NCBI GenBank assembly: GCA_002286715.1
Contig: NSJX01000010.1
Location: 188,656 to 252,655 of the forward strand
Direction of reading: 5' to 3'
Source: Dentipellis sp. KUC8613
Taxonomy: Eukaryota; Basidiomycota; Agaricomycetes; Russulales; Hericiaceae
DNA: 64,000 nt
Shown here: in pieces, positions 31,780 to 45,135 of the stretch
How the letters are laid out: each line of letters starts with the position of its first letter
Numbering within the stretch: the first letter of the stretch is position 1
The notes under the pieces: generated by a model
The model's input: the letters and a program-made list of their open reading frames with translations, nothing else
What the model was told of the DNA's origin: nothing
The model's database searches: none
Made by a program: the position numbers and the translations under genes

Positions 31780-32828
31780 ATGCCTCCTCGCAGTGCTCTC
31801 CTCGACGATGATGACCCGATGGAAGGACCGTCCTTTATCCGGCGCGCTGTGAACGCGGTCGATGATGATGATTTGCGGCCAGCCGGAAACTACAACCTTG
31901 GTCCTGGTTTCGGAGGCGACGAGGAGGAGACTCAACTACAGCAGCTCATCAGGCACTGGATGAACGAGCGGCATGCTCCGGATATCCTCCCCATCCAGGG
32001 AGACGTACTCGGGAGGCTGCTTGATCACATTCTGCGACAGGTGGGTATGTTCGTTACACACTTCTATACATCTATGAATACGTGTGCTGATATACTCGCT
32101 GTAGTCTCAGACCGTCCAGCTGCTGAGGGGAGACCCTAATTCGTCGGAAGACGAACACTTTCGCATAGTATTGGCGCAAACGGAGATCGAACGGGTGAAG
32201 TTCATTGTTCGATCGTATCTCAGAACACGACTTTATAAGGTATGCTGCGGCTCTTGCGTATCTGCCCGCCGTTCTGACTGGGCAATGAGCAGATTGAGAA
32301 ATATGCGAGATTCATCGTGAGTAACCAGGAGATGCAGGCACGACTGTCACAAATAGAGGTCGATCATGCGAGGACGTGGGTATTTCAATCTCCTCCAACG
32401 GCAATGCTGACGCTGACGCTGATGAGCTCCTCGGCGACAGGTACGCCAAAATGACAGAAGGCCAGTACACTATCTCCGTCCTGAATCCGTTGCCACCGCC
32501 CCAGCAGAGTCTCGATGATACCATCGCGTTCGTCCCTCCAATGAGTACGTTTTCCGTCTGTCTATTTCGGATGGTAGCCTTGATGTCAACGTATGTCATT
32601 AGTCTCGCAGCCGGATAAGTCGCGAGCTGTCTTTGTTCACGCACGAGAGGAGTGTCCTCCGGTCAGGTTGCCAGGGTATGTCGCTTGCAACCCGTACTCA
32701 TCTACGGCCCACTGATCGCATCGTCACTTAGCGGTGCCATTCTTCAGATGAAGAAGGACCAGATTGTCTTGACTCCGTACAGTGTCGTGGAGCAATTACT
32801 TGCAATGGGCACCATAGAATTGGTCTGA
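31780..32828 (+). CDS. SLD5: GINS complex subunit Sld5
   Basis: Sld5 is one of four GINS subunits that, with Cdc45 and Mcm2-7, form the replicative CMG helicase in the nucleus. It starts at 31780 (MPPRSALLDDDDPMEG). The GINS A-domain reads QLQQLIRHWMNERHAPDILP, then SQTVQLLRGDPN and IERVKFIVRSYLRTRLYKIE. This is followed by EKYARFIVSNQE and a linker to the C-terminal B-domain: YAKMTEGQYTISVLNPL, SRAVFVHAREECPPV, GGAILQMKKDQIVLTPYS and VEQLLAMGTIELV. Five introns interrupt it (about 32041-32103, 32240-32291, 32376-32440, 32545-32602 and 32674-32731); the frame is kept at each. It ends with a TGA at 32826-32828. The length of about 220 residues matches the family. Confidence 0.92.
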
Positions 32829-33535
32829 TCCGGCGCGCTCTGTGGTCCCCGCGTGTGCCGTTCTGAAATGCGGTACATGACGCGGCGATGTACAATACAC
32901 CTGGTTATGGGGTCGCGTCGTTGTACATCTGTAATAACTTCCAATGTATCCCACATTGCAGGCGGGATCGTATTTTGGTCAATGACCGACGCCGATCCCT
33001 ACGTGTACAATAATATATCGTAAGCACACAAGTGGTCAAACTAACGTCGACAGGATTGTAAACGTGTTACCTCGCTCTGGCCACTGGCCCGGATTTCGAG
33101 ATCGGGGACGCGTGCCGTCGCGCCTGTGGCGTTCGCTATATGATTTTCTCACGGCAATTTGGCCACGGTACGATCTTCTTCGCTTATCGGAAGACACGAG
33201 ACCCTTACATGACGACATAAAATACAGACAAAGCGCTCGCCGTGACGCTTTCACGATGCGAATTTCCTCGCTGGAAGACGTGAGCGCAGAAGACCTGCGC
33301 TGCCGCCTACGGAATTCAGGGAAAATTGGAATCAGATAATGAGATCTGGCTGAGATCTTGGGGCTGGGGCAAACAGGAGCAAACAGGACGGGTATGTTTT
33401 CCGTGGCTGTGAGGCGCCTTTTTTCTTCTCCTTCTCCTCTTCACTCGACCGCTACTCTAGACCGAGTGGAGAGGAAAAGGTATAGTGTACGCCTGGCTCA
33501 CCCACAATCTATCTCCTGCTTGCCTTTTCACAGCC
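32829..33535. promoter_or_regulatory. Intergenic; URA2 promoter
   Basis: No gene is supported. The last part (about 33410-33535) is a CT-rich leader before the URA2 ATG. Short open frames near 33040-33340 have no family resemblance. Confidence 0.4.
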
Positions 33536-36500
33536 ATGGCCTCTCCACTCTCTCCCAACACCGCGCGTCCAATCGCCGCAGGCTCTGCGAGCACCCCTGC
33601 TAACGGCATCCCCGCCCCTCCCGTTACCGCCCCCTCTTTGTCTCTAGATGGCTCAAAAAACACTCTCGAAGCCGTGATCGAGCTTGCAGATGGCACCGCC
33701 TTCCGAGGCCTTAGTTTTGGTGCGGAAAACAAAAGTGTTGCTGGAGAGTGTGTCTTCCAGACCGGTATGGTTTTTTTCGCGTCGCTCGACGACCAGCGCG
33801 TCTAACGCATCGTAGGCATGGTGGGATATGTCGAATCTCTCACAGATCCGTCCTACGAGGGCCAGATCCTCATCCTCACCTACCCCCTCATCGGAAACTA
33901 CGGCGTCCCCAGCCGGCCCACCGATTTTTCCATTCTCCCCGAGAACTTCGAGTCCTCCCGCATCCACATCGCGGGCCTCGTGGTCGGCTACTACTCCGAG
34001 GAGTTCAGCCATTTCCTTGCCAGCTCTTCACTGGGTGCTTGGCTCAAAGAGAACGGCGTCCCTGCCGTGTACGGCGTGGACACCCGTGCGCTCACGAAAA
34101 GGATCCGCGAGAAGGGGTCTATGCTCGGCAAGATTCTTGCCCGAAAAGAAGGGGCGCCTCTCACTCGTACTCGGTCCCTGATGCCCGAGTCGGCGCCTAC
34201 CTCTCGCGCCCCTTCACCATCTTCCGCGACTAGCTGGCGCGAAGACTATGTTGATGTTCCCTCCAGGGATCCTAATGCTGATAACCTCGTCGCCGTCGTA
34301 TCTATCAAGAACCCTCGAGTCTACCCTCCCGCAGCGGCCCCCAAGCTCCACCCCTCTGGCCGCCCCCTGCGCGTTATTGCCGTTGATGTGGGAATGAAGT
34401 ACAATCAGATTCGGTGCTTCACCAACCGCGGAGTCGAGCTGAAGGTGGTGCCTTGGGATTACGACTTCAACTCGCCATCGGAGGAGCCTTTCGACGGTCT
34501 TTTCCTTTCCAATGGTCCGGGTGACCCGACGATGGTGCAGGCGACAATTACGCGGATCGCAGTGGCTATGGAGAAGGGCGACCGCCCCATCTTCGGCATC
34601 TGTCTCGGCCACCAGCTCATGGCGCTCGCAGCAGGCGCCCACACGTCCAAGATGAAGTACGGAAACCGCGGCCACAATATACCCTGCACCGACGCGCTGA
34701 GCGGTCGCTGCTATATCACCAGCCAGAACCACGGTTTCCAGGTCGACACGGCGACGCTCCCGGCCGGATGGAAGGAGCTTTTCAAGAACGCGAACGACGG
34801 CAGCAACGAGGGCATCTACTGCGAGAACAAGCCCTTCTTCTCTGTGCAGTTCCACCCCGAGTCGACGCCCGGCCCCCGCGACACCGAGTTCTTGTTCGAC
34901 GTGTTCATCCAGAATATCCTCGACTGCCTCGCGACGAATAGCATGGTGCCGATCTCGATGCCGGGCGGGAAGAAGGAGGACAACGAGAAGCGCGTGCCCC
35001 GCGCCAAGGTCGAGAAGGTCCTCATCCTCGGGTCGGGCGGTCTCTCCATCGGCCAGGCCGGCGAGTTCGACTACTCGGGCTCGCAGGCGATCAAGGCGCT
35101 CAAGGAAGAGGGCATCTACACCATCCTCGTGAACCCCAACATCGCCACGATTGCCACCTCGAAGGGCCTCGCGGACAAGGTGTACTTCCTGCCCGTGACG
35201 CCCGAGTTCGTGCGCAAGATCATCCTCTACGAGAAGCCGGACGGGATCTACGTCACCTTCGGCGGCCAGACGGCGCTCAATGTCGGCATCAAGCTGAAGG
35301 ACGAGTTCGAGAGCCTCGGCGTGCAGGTGCTCGGGACGCCCATCGAGACGATCATCACGACCGAGGACCGCCAGATGTTCGCCGCCGCGATGGAGGAGAT
35401 CGGCGAGAAGTGCGCGCAGAGCAGCACTGCGACGACGCAGGAGGAGGCCGTGCTCGCTGCGAGCGAGATTGGGTATCCTGTTATCGTTCGTGCTGCGTAC
35501 GCGCTGGGCGGTCTTGGCTCTGGGTTTGCCCAGAACGAGGCTCAGCTGAAGGCGCTTTGCGAGAAGGCGTTCGCGACGAGCCCGCAGGTGCTTGTCGAGA
35601 AGAGCATGAAGGGCTGGAAAGAGATCGAGTACGAGGTCGTTCGTGATTGCAGGGACAACTGCATCACCGTCTGCAACATGGAGGTAAGCATAATTCTTCT
35701 CGATGCCGACCTCTGCTGAACTTCGTCTTAGAACTTCGACCCGCTCGGTATCCATACTGGTGACTCGATCGTCGTCGCACCTTCTCAGACGCTGTCGGAT
35801 GTGGACTACAATATGCTCCGTACGACGGCTATCAACGTGATTCGCCACCTTGGTGTCGTTGGCGAGTGCAACATCCAATACGCCTTGAACCCCTTCTCTC
35901 GAGAGTACTGCATCATTGAGGTAAAAATCCTACCCATTGTCCATTGCGCTCTTTTCTAACGCGAATTACCCAGGTCAACGCCCGTCTTTCTCGTTCGTCG
36001 GCGCTTGCATCGAAGGCCACGGGTTACCCCCTCGCTTTCATCGCCGCGAAGCTCGGTCTCGGCATCCCCCTGAACGAAATAAAGAACTCGGTCACGAAGG
36101 TCACTTCTGCGTGCTTCGAGCCCAGCCTGGACTACGTCGTCGTCAAGATCCCCCGCTGGGACTTGAAGAAGTTCAACCGTGTCAGCCGCCTGCTCAGCAG
36201 TAGCATGAAGAGTGTCGGTGAGGTTATGAGTATCGGCCGCACGTTCGAGGAGACCATCCAGAAGGCTATCCGGGCCATTGACGATCAGTTCGCTGGATTC
36301 GCCAAGGTAATATGGATGGTCTTGTTTGTTCCGTGCAATGCTAATGAGCATTTTGGTTTCTAGAACGACTACGTTGAGGACATCGACGAGGAGCTCGTGA
36401 ACCCTACTGACAAGCGCATCTTCGCAATTTCGACTGCGTTCCACCGCGGCTACAGCGTTGACAAGATCTGGCAAATGACCAACATCGACAAGTGGTTCTT

Positions 36501-39500
36501 GACGAAGCTGCAGCACATCTTCAACATGGAGCAGCACCTCTCGTAAGACTGTCGTCTAATTATATATATTTCGCGTGGCTAACGAATCCCCTTCAGCACG
36601 CTGAATGTCTCGACGATCACTCCTCCTATCCTCCGCCAGGCCAAGCAGCTTGGTTTCTCCGACCGTCTGCTGGCTACGTGCATGAACTCCTCTGAGCTCG
36701 CCGTCCGCCGCCTGCGCCTCGAGTCCAATATCTCTCCGTTTGTCAAGCAGATCGATACGGTCGCTGCGGAATTCCCAGCCTTCACGAACTACCTCTACAC
36801 CACTTACAATGCTGTCGAGCACGACATCGACTTCAATGACCGCGGTGTTCTGGTCCTCGGCTCTGGAGTCTACCGTATCGGGTCCTCCGTCGAGTTCGAC
36901 TGGTGCGCCGTCCGCGCAATCAGGACTCTCCGCGAGCAAGGCCTTCCTACCGTCATGGTCAACTACAACCCTGAGACGGTCAGCACGGACTACGACGAGG
37001 CGGATCGTCTGTACTTCGAGAACATCAGCCTGGAGACTATCATGGACATCTACGACACGGAGCACTCTCGCGGTGTCATCCTCTCCATGGGTGGTCAGAC
37101 GCCCAACAACATCGCTTTGCCTCTGTTCCGCCAGAACGTCCACATCTACGGCACCTCGCCCGAGATGATCGACACTGCGGAGAACAGGTACAAGTTCTCG
37201 CGTCTGCTCGACGAGATCGGTGTCGACCAGCCTCTGTGGAAGGAGCTCACGAGCTTCTCGGAAGCCGAGGCATTCTGCGAGTCTGTCGGCTACCCTGTCC
37301 TGGTCCGCCCTTCGTACGTCCTGTCGGGTGCCGCGATGAACGTCGTCTCCACCGGCGACGACCTGGCGAACTACCTCACGCAGGCCACCGCCGTCTCGCG
37401 CGACCACCCGGTCGTCATCACCAAGTACATCGAGCAGGCGAAGGAGATCGAGATGGACGCGGTCGCGAAGGACGGGAAGATGATCATGCACTACATCTCC
37501 GAGCACGTCGAGAACGCCGGCGTCCATTCCGGCGACGCGACCCTCATCCACCCTCCGCAGGACCTCGACCCGCAGACTGTCCGCCAGATCGAGGAGGCGA
37601 CGGCGAAGATCGGCAACGCGCTCAACGTGACGGGCCCGTACAACATCCAGTTCATCGCCAAGGACAACGAGATCAAGGTCATCGAGTGCAACCTGCGCGC
37701 CGCGCGCTCCTTCCCCTTCGTCTCGAAGGTCACCGGCATCGACGCGATTGAGATGGCCACGAAGGTGATGCTCGGGATCCCGGTCGAGCCGTACCCCGAC
37801 GCTGGCATGCCAGCCGACTATGTCGGTGTCAAGGTCCCGCAGTTCAGCTTCAGCAGGCTTTCTGGTGCGGATCCCGTTCTGGGTGTCGAGATGGCCTCTA
37901 CCGGCGAAGTTGCTTGCTTCGGAAAGGACAAGTTCGAGGCATACCTCAAGGCATTGATCTCGACGGGTATTGTGCCCCCGAAGAAGAACATTTTGTTCTC
38001 TATCGGTGGATACAAGGAGAAGCTGGAGCTTCTTCCCTCGATTCAGAAACTCCAGGCGGCTGGATACAACATCTTCGCAACCTCCGGTACTGCCGACTTC
38101 TTGAGCGAGCACAACGTTCCCTGCAGAGTAAGTATATCCTTGCTCCTGTGATATTTCGATGCTGATTGTTTTCGTAGTACCTCGAGACCCTCGGAGAGGA
38201 CAGCCGCGGCGAGCAGAAGTCCGAATACTCGTTGACGCAGCATTTGGCCAACAACTTGATCGACATGTACATCAACCTGCCGTCGAAGAACCACTACCGT
38301 CGTCCTGCTAGCTACGCCAGCAAGGGCTACAGGACTCGTCGCATGGCCGTCGATTTCGCCGTTCCCCTCATCACCAACGTCAAGGTAGCCAAGATGCTCG
38401 CTGAGGCGCTTGTGCGCAGGCTCCCGCTCGATGTTTCGCCCGTGGACTACAAGACGTCGCACATCACGTACACATTCCCCGGTCTCGTCAACATCGGAGC
38501 TTTCGTTCCTGGTCTTGCCCTCAATGGCAGCAAGGACTTCGCCGAGGCTTCGAAGGCGGCTATCAGTGCTGGATTTACCATCAGCCTGGTGATCCCTCTC
38601 GGCTATAAGAACAAGATTGTCGACCGCGCGACGCTAGAGCAGGCCCGCGCCAACGCTGTGGGCGCAGCGTACTCCAACTACGCGTTCAGCATCGCCGCGT
38701 CGTCCAGCAATGTCGGCACTCTTGACGAGGAATTGCAAGCCGACGTCAAGGCCCTCTTCATTCCTTTCCACGTCGACAACGTCGCGACGCAGGTCTCGGT
38801 CGTCGCCGCTCATTTTGCTTCTTGGCCCTCTGACAAGCCCATCATCACCGACGCAAAGGGCGCTGATCTCGCCTCTGTGCTTCTCCTGGCTTCCCTTCAC
38901 GGGCGAACTCTGCATATTACGGATGTGCAGAGCAAGGAGGACATCATGTTGATCAAACTGAGCAAGGCCAAGAAGCTGAAGGTGTCCTGCGACGTTAGCA
39001 TCTACACCTTGTTCTTCGACAGGGAGCAGTATGGCGAGAAGGTCAAGGCATTGCCGACGAAAGAGGATCAGGCCGCGATCTGGAAGAACTTGGACGTCGT
39101 CGATGCCTTCACGGTCGGCGGTCCGCCATTCTACGTATCCATCCAGCAAGAACTTCCCGCCACTCCCTGGTCTGGCGTTCTGGAATCCCTGCCCCTGCTG
39201 CTGACGGCCGTTGCCGATGGTCGCCTTACTCTCAGGGACATCCGCGAGCGACTCCACGACAACCCCATTCGCATATTCGGGTTGCCTGATCAAGCTCATA
39301 CCCAGGTCGAGGTTGCCGTGAACCGCGCCTTCACCTTCGACAACCATGGACGAAGCTGGTCGCCGCTTGCCGGGAAGCTCATCAAGGGCATCATCCAGAG
39401 GGTCGTCGTTCATGGCCAGACCGTCTTCTTGGACGGAGAGTTCTTCGGCACGCCGCTCGGCAAGGATATCTCTGCTGCAAGCATCAGCCACACGAGCCTC

Positions 39501-40700
39501 GCTATCAACCTCGACAAGCCTCTCCCGCCTGGTCCTCTCGCCGCTGCGGCTGCTGTACCGAGCGGTCCGGCGATGTCTCCCGTTCTCAGGGCATCTGAGA
39601 GTGGCTTGCCTGCGACGCTTCACGGGCCTGTGACGGTGCCCCACCTGTTCTCCCACCTCGTTCCTCACCCCGCCTTCCATCGTCGCCACATTCTTTCCGT
39701 GAAGCAATTCACACAGCGCGACATCTACGACCTCTTCTCCCTGGCTCACGAGATGCGCCTCCAGGTCGAACGTGCCGGCGTCCTCGACATCCTCCACGGC
39801 AAGGTCCTTTGCAATCTCTTCTACGAGCCCTCGACGCGGACCAGCTCTTCCTTCGAGACCGCGATGAAGCGCTGCGGTGGTGAAGTCATCCACGTCGTCG
39901 CCGATAGGAGCAGCGTGCAGAAGGGAGAGACTCTTGAAGACACCGTGCGCACTCTGGGCTGCTATGCGGACGCGATCGCCATCAGACATCCGGACATGGG
40001 CAGTGCTCAAATCGCCGCCAAGTTCTCTCCTGTCCCTGTTCTCAACGCCGGAGACGGCATTGGAGAGCACCCCACCCAGGCTCTTCTGGACGTGTACACC
40101 ATTCGTTCGGAGCTCGGTACCGTCAATGGCAGGACTATCACGATGATCGGTGACCTCAAGAATGGCCGCACCGTGCACTCCCTCGTCACGCTCCTCTGCC
40201 TCTACTCCGTTCGCCTCAACTTCGTCTCCCCGGCTTCCTTGGCGATGCCTCCCAGCGTTGTCTCTGCAGCCCGGAAGGCCGGTGTTCCTGTCAGGCAGTG
40301 CGAGAGCCTGGAAGAGGTTCTCGGCGAGACCGACGTCCTTTACGTGACAAGGGTTCAGAAGGAGCGGTTCGCCAACGAGGCGGAATGGCACAAGGTCAAG
40401 GACGTCTACCGCGTGGACCACGCTGTCCTTGCCAGGGCGAAGGAGGAAATGATCGTCATGCATCCTCTTCCCAGAGTCAATGGTACGTACTCGCCTTCTC
40501 AGTGAATGTGACATATCCTGACTGCCTTTATTCTTTAGAAATCGACCCGGAAGTCGACTTCGACTCTCGCCGCGCAGTCTACTTCCGCCAGATGCGCTAT
40601 GGCCTCTACGTGCGTACCCTCATTAGCCTTCGTATAGATATATAGCCTGACGTATTGCTCTCAGATTCGCATGGCCTTGCTCGTCAGCGTCCTGGGCTAG
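33536..40700 (+). CDS. URA2: CPSase-ATCase multifunctional protein (pyrimidine synthesis)
   Basis: Catalyses the first two steps of de novo UMP synthesis: carbamoyl phosphate from glutamine, bicarbonate and ATP, then carbamoyl aspartate. It starts at 33536 ([13 protein letters not shown]). Nine exons give 2,246 residues, close to yeast Ura2. In order: the CPS small-subunit fold ([19 protein letters not shown]); a glutamine amidotransferase with nucleophile Cys in [14 protein letters not shown] and QFHPE; CPSase large-subunit ATP-grasp halves ([19 protein letters not shown] and [19 protein letters not shown]); an allosteric region; a dihydroorotase-like segment; and ATCase with [28 protein letters not shown] and [14 protein letters not shown]. 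In the dihydroorotase-like part, [10 protein letters not shown] stands where the metal-binding HxH of active enzymes is expected. It is therefore inactive, as in other fungi, where a separate enzyme does this step. Introns: 33765-33815, 35684-35731, 35921-35973, 36307-36363, 36543-36596, 38128-38177, 40483-40538 and 40610-40664. Confidence 0.97.
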
Positions 40701-41072
40701 AGCCAGTCAAAAATCTTTCATTTATCTTTACCAGCATATCCATACAATCGGAATCCGTCTAGTTTAGAAACAGCATATGAACAATGAGGTTAGATATAGA
40801 AGAAACACATGAACTTTGTATCGATTTCTGTCCCAAAAAGTACATACTTGTCATGTAGCATACAGCTATTACTTACGAATTGAGAATGTTGACGTTGAAG
40901 TTGCTTTCGTATTTTCACTAAGGCGACTGCTTGACTTATGACTTTGACTCGTCATTCTCTCCAACCACGGACGATTCTTGCGCATTTACCAACCCCCCGA
41001 TATCGAATAGTTACTGTACAACAAGGACGGTAGTATTCTTTACTTCATTTCTTTTGACGCGCCCTGGGGACA
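40701..41072. terminator. Convergent 3' flanks of URA2 and GH53 gene
   Basis: Convergent 3' ends; AT-richer than the coding sequence. No discrete polyadenylation signal is assigned and nothing else is seen. Confidence 0.3.
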
Positions 41073-42405
41073 TCACTGCATGTCCTGGAATATGTTGATG
41101 GACGTCCTAGTAGCACCTGACGATGTCACCAGGAGATTGTCCTGTAGAAACGAATTATATGTCAGTCGAGCAAATGAGCGACTAGCCGAAGTCCACATAC
41201 TGCACAAGCAGAACCCAAGTTAGCACTGCCGACCCAACCAGGCTCCCAGTAAACTGAATCAAAGGCAAATATCAGAATGATGCTCGTGCATATAGCCCAC
41301 AGACACGAGAGAGTCATGACGCACAGATTCCTTGTCCAAGCCCATTCGGGAGACTTGTGAGGACGTTCTTGATATCCGTGATCCACGTCTCCTGCCCACT
41401 CGTCGACACCGGGATACTCGGCTCCGTCAGCTGCACGCCCGAGCACGACACCGGCCAGTCCGTCTCCGCCACGACGATCGGCTTGCCATACGTATTCGCA
41501 AGGTTCGTGAGCGACGACTTGAGCGCGGACAGCGTCGCGCCTGCGTCGTAGAACGGGTAGAACGAGACGCCGATGATGTCGATGTCCGACGTGGCGAGCG
41601 CGCCGGGGATGAAGACGCCCTTGAAGAACGACGAAAGCCCGGACCAGTCCCACCCGTTCGCGAGGTGGATGAGGATCCTCGGCGACCCGGCGGACTTGGC
41701 GCCGTTGATGGCGGAGTGCAGCAGCTGCGAGACGGGGTTGATGCCGTTGACGGAGATTTGGCCAACGGGCCAGAGGAGCCCGTTGTTGATTTCGTTGCCG
41801 ACCTGCGAGCATTCCTGAACACCGCATGGAAGTGGTTGAGAGTGGACGAACTGACCTGGAGGATATCAATTGGTGTGCCCTGGTTCGCGAACTGCTGCAC
41901 GAGGCTCTGGGTGTATCTAGTTCGTCATGTTAGCTATACCCCATGCAGCCGCAACACAACTGATGACGCACGTATAGACCTGAGTGTTCAAGCCTGACAG
42001 CGTGGTCGGCCACCCGGAAGGAATTGCTTGCTTTCCAGGGTCGGCCCCTACAAGACCGAACACATCAGTCGGCCGCCCTTCTGAAGCATAGCCAAGGGTC
42101 TACTCATAGGTATCGCTGAAATGCAAATCGATGATGAGCGTCATCCCCGCAGCCTTGACGCGCTTCGCAAGGTTGAGCGCATAGCTCGTATCATACTGCC
42201 CCGCAGTCCACACACGGATCCGCGCGGCATTCGAGCCGTGGTTGACCAGGATGCGCTCGAACGGCTGCTGGCTGCCATTGTCAGTGAAATGCACGCCCTG
42301 GTTCTCGACGACGACGAGCGAGGAGAGGTCCGAGCCTCTGAACGTCAGGGCGAGCGAGTGCGCGACGAAGGCGCAGAGGATCGACACGAGCGGTGTCCAG
42401 AGCAT
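41073..42405 (-). CDS. Secreted GH53 endo-beta-1,4-galactanase
   Basis: Hydrolyses beta-1,4-galactan side chains of pectin outside the cell. It starts at 42405 with a signal peptide (MLWTPLVSILCAFVAHSLA). The catalytic TIM barrel has all expected landmarks: FRGSDLSSLVVVENQGVHF, ARIRVWTAGQYDTSYALNLA with KAAGMTLIIDLHFSDT, then across introns WADPGKQAIPSGW, and VGNEINNGLLWPVGQ with the acid/base Glu. These are followed by IDIIGVSFYPFYDAGATLSA and GKPIVVAETDWPVSC with the nucleophile Glu. It ends TSINIFQDMQ at 41073. Introns fit at about 42030-42105, 41916-41971, 41802-41859, 41255-41330 and 41142-41215. No carbohydrate-binding module is seen. It is divergently placed, about 900 bp from the beta-tubulin 3' end; there is no pectinase cluster here. 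Confidence 0.9.
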
Positions 42406-43312
42406 GTTGCCAAGATGTTGGATAGTCCCGAATCACTTCTCGGTGGGGTGCTGATGATCAGTTCGGTGCGCGTAAGAAATGTCATTATATACCGATGCTC
42501 GAAGCTCCATACGCACATGCAGACGCTGGGACGGGGCTTGTTCGCTAAATACGTACGGATCATCTCACAGGGCATGTATGCCTCGCGGTCTTGCGTCGGT
42601 GCAGGCCAAGTGACCCCGTCTGCTGGTGTTTCGACGGACCGCCGAGGTTCTCCAGACGAACGGCGGGTCGCCACAGTACTTGCACCTCGTGATTCAAAAG
42701 AAGAAGCCTGGGGAGGCCGTGTCGGCTCCGTTATGCTCGCAGTCGCATGGATCGGTGAAACGAAGCAGGTGAAGGCGAGAGATTAGGGGACATATGCCGT
42801 CTTGGACAGCGGATATATGCCGTTGAAAGCCCTGTCAACGGTAAGGTAGTAATTACCCTGTAAACGGGCGTCAAGCATACTTCACAGTTTATTGGATCCG
42901 GAGCACTTACCGGAACATATATACCCAACCTTCAGGTTTTTGCACTTGATACAGGCAAGCATAAAGATGGTGAACCTGATGGGTATTACTCGACCTCACT
43001 GGCCACTCAACAGCCTTCATCAAATTCTCAAGCCGAAAAACGCTTCCATACCGTTTCAAAGCTATGTTGCAAGAACGATATACTAAAGGTCAATCGTCGA
43101 TCGTAAAAACGTTTATGAACCGTGATACTAGGGATAGGAGGGAGAACGACAAAAGTGAGACAATGATGCGAATAGGGTAACGTGGGTAACTGGTGATCAT
43201 CGTGAAGAGGGGACAGCGACAACAGCGAATGTGTGACCAATAGAGGATGCTAAGGAAATTTTGAGGGATAGCGAGAGAAAAGGAAAATACACTCCACAGA
43301 GAAGAAGTGCAT
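42406..43312. other. Intergenic between GH53 and beta-tubulin genes
   Basis: GH53 promoter and beta-tubulin 3' flank. An AT-rich stretch is near 43060-43110. No gene is seen. Confidence 0.4.
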
Positions 43313-45135
43313 TTACTCCTCGTCAGCGGGGACCTCCTCCTCGTACTCACCCTCCTCCTCGGCGCTAGATGAAGACAATGATGAGTAAGACAACTGCATG
43401 AGTAGTATAACGGACATACGTAGCATCCTGGTACTGCTGGTACTCAGCAACAAGATCCTGCATGTTGGACTCGGCCTCCGTGAACTACCGAGGTTGTCAG
43501 AATCATGACGCGAACACGTGATGTGACACGTCACATACCTCCATCTCGTCCATACCCTCCTGGGTGTACCAATGCAAGAAGGCCTTCCTCTTGAACATGG
43601 CAGTGAACTGGTCGGAGACACGCCTGAAGAGCTCCTGGATGGCGGTCGAGTTACCCAAGAAGGTAACCGACATCTTGAGTCCACGAGGAGGGATGTCGCA
43701 CTGAGCAGTCAACACGTTGTTGGGGATCCACTCGACGAAGTACGCGGAGTTCTTGCTCTGAACGTTCTGCATCTGCTCCTCGACCTCCTTCATGGAGACG
43801 CGGCCACGGAAGATGGCGGCGACGGTGAGGTAACGACCGTGCCTGGGGTCCGAAGCGGCCATCATGTTCTTTGCGTCGAACATCTGCTGCGTGAGCTCGG
43901 GGACAGTGACAGCACGGTACTGTTGGCTGCCCCGGGCAGTCAGGGGAGCGAAGCCAGTGAGGAAGAAGTGCAGACGAGGGAAAGGCACTTGAATATGATA
44001 GTTAATATCCACCGACAAGAGATAACACACTGACGACTTACCCAAGTTGACGGCGAGCTTGCGCAGATCCGAGTTCAACTGACCAGGGAAGCGCAAGCAA
44101 GTCGTGATACCAGACATGACGATCGACACGAGGTGGTTGAGATCACCATACGTAGGCGTCGACAGCTTCAGGGTGCGGAAGTGGATGTCGTAAAGCGCCT
44201 CGTTATCAATGCAGAAAGTCTCGTCAGAGTTCTCGACGAGCTGGTGAACCGACAAAGTCGCGTTGTAGGGCTCAACGACAGTGTCGGAGACCTTCGGACT
44301 CGGCACGACAGAGAACGTGCACATCATCCTGTCGGGGTACTCCTCTCGGATCTTCGAGATCAAGAGCGTACCCATACCGGCACCAGTGCCGCCTCCAAGG
44401 GAGTGTGTGATCTGGAAGCCTGCAGAAAAAGATGAGCGCCGGCCACAAGTCATAATGAAGTAGGAAGACTAACCTTGGAGGGCATCGGTGCCCTCAGCCT
44501 CCTTGCGAACGACATCAAGAACGGAGTCGACCAATTCAGCACCTTCCGTGTAATCTGGGGGATAAAATTGGTAAGACACGTGTCTGATGGATCCAAAAGA
44601 ATGGAGCCACGGGTGATAGCAAGGGTAGATTTGTTTTTCACCCAAGCCAACGCAACGCAGAACAGCCTAGTATGTAAGGGGGATGCGAGACTCACGTCCT
44701 TTCGCCCAGTTGTTTCCGGCACCACTCTGACCGAACACGAAGTTGTCCGGGCGGAAAAGGCCACCAAGAGGGCCGGAGCGGACGGCGTCCATGGTTCCGG
44801 GCTCGAGGTCGACGAGGATGGCGCGGGGCACATACTTGTTGACGCCGATCTCATTATAGTAGACAGAGATACGCTCGAGCTGGAGGTCATTATTGCCCTT
44901 GTAGATACCGTCCCGCTCGATGCCGTGCTCATCTGAAATAACCTCCCAGAACTTGACACCTGAGAGGAAGGACGAATGCGAGATCAGCTTCCGCGTGCGA
45001 GCCACGTTGTCAAGTTCGCGCACCGATCTGGTTACCGCACTAGACACGACAAGAACCACGTCAGTCACGCTGTCCGCCAACAAAGAGATCGTAGGATAGT
45101 ACCTGGCCGGTCTGGAGGTGGACAATTTCGCGCAT
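43313..45135 (-). CDS. Beta-tubulin
   Basis: Forms alpha/beta-tubulin dimers for microtubules. It starts at 45135 ([11 protein letters not shown], the conserved start that acts in mRNA autoregulation in animals). Introns (about nine) interrupt the first third heavily, as is common in fungal beta-tubulins. Signatures: the CGNQIG nucleotide-binding motif; SVYYNE with [40 protein letters not shown]; the GTPase-loop [17 protein letters not shown]; and a C-terminus with [11 protein letters not shown] and an acidic tail ending EEVPADEE. By comparison with standard numbering, the benzimidazole-target residues are Phe167 (in CTFSVV), Glu198 and Phe200 (in SDETFC), i.e. the usual sensitive residues. 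A His replaces the common Cys in [10 protein letters not shown] (position about 211). The length matches the family (about 445 residues). The stop is at 43313. Confidence 0.96.

Noticed and set aside
34214..40514. Long minus-strand open frames (518-626 codons) opposite URA2
   Set aside because: They mirror the strongly biased codons of URA2, are Arg/Asp/Leu-rich, have no family resemblance and no splice logic of their own.
43313..45135. Benzimidazole-resistance substitutions in beta-tubulin
   Set aside because: Phe167, Glu198 and Phe200 all have the usual sensitive residues.
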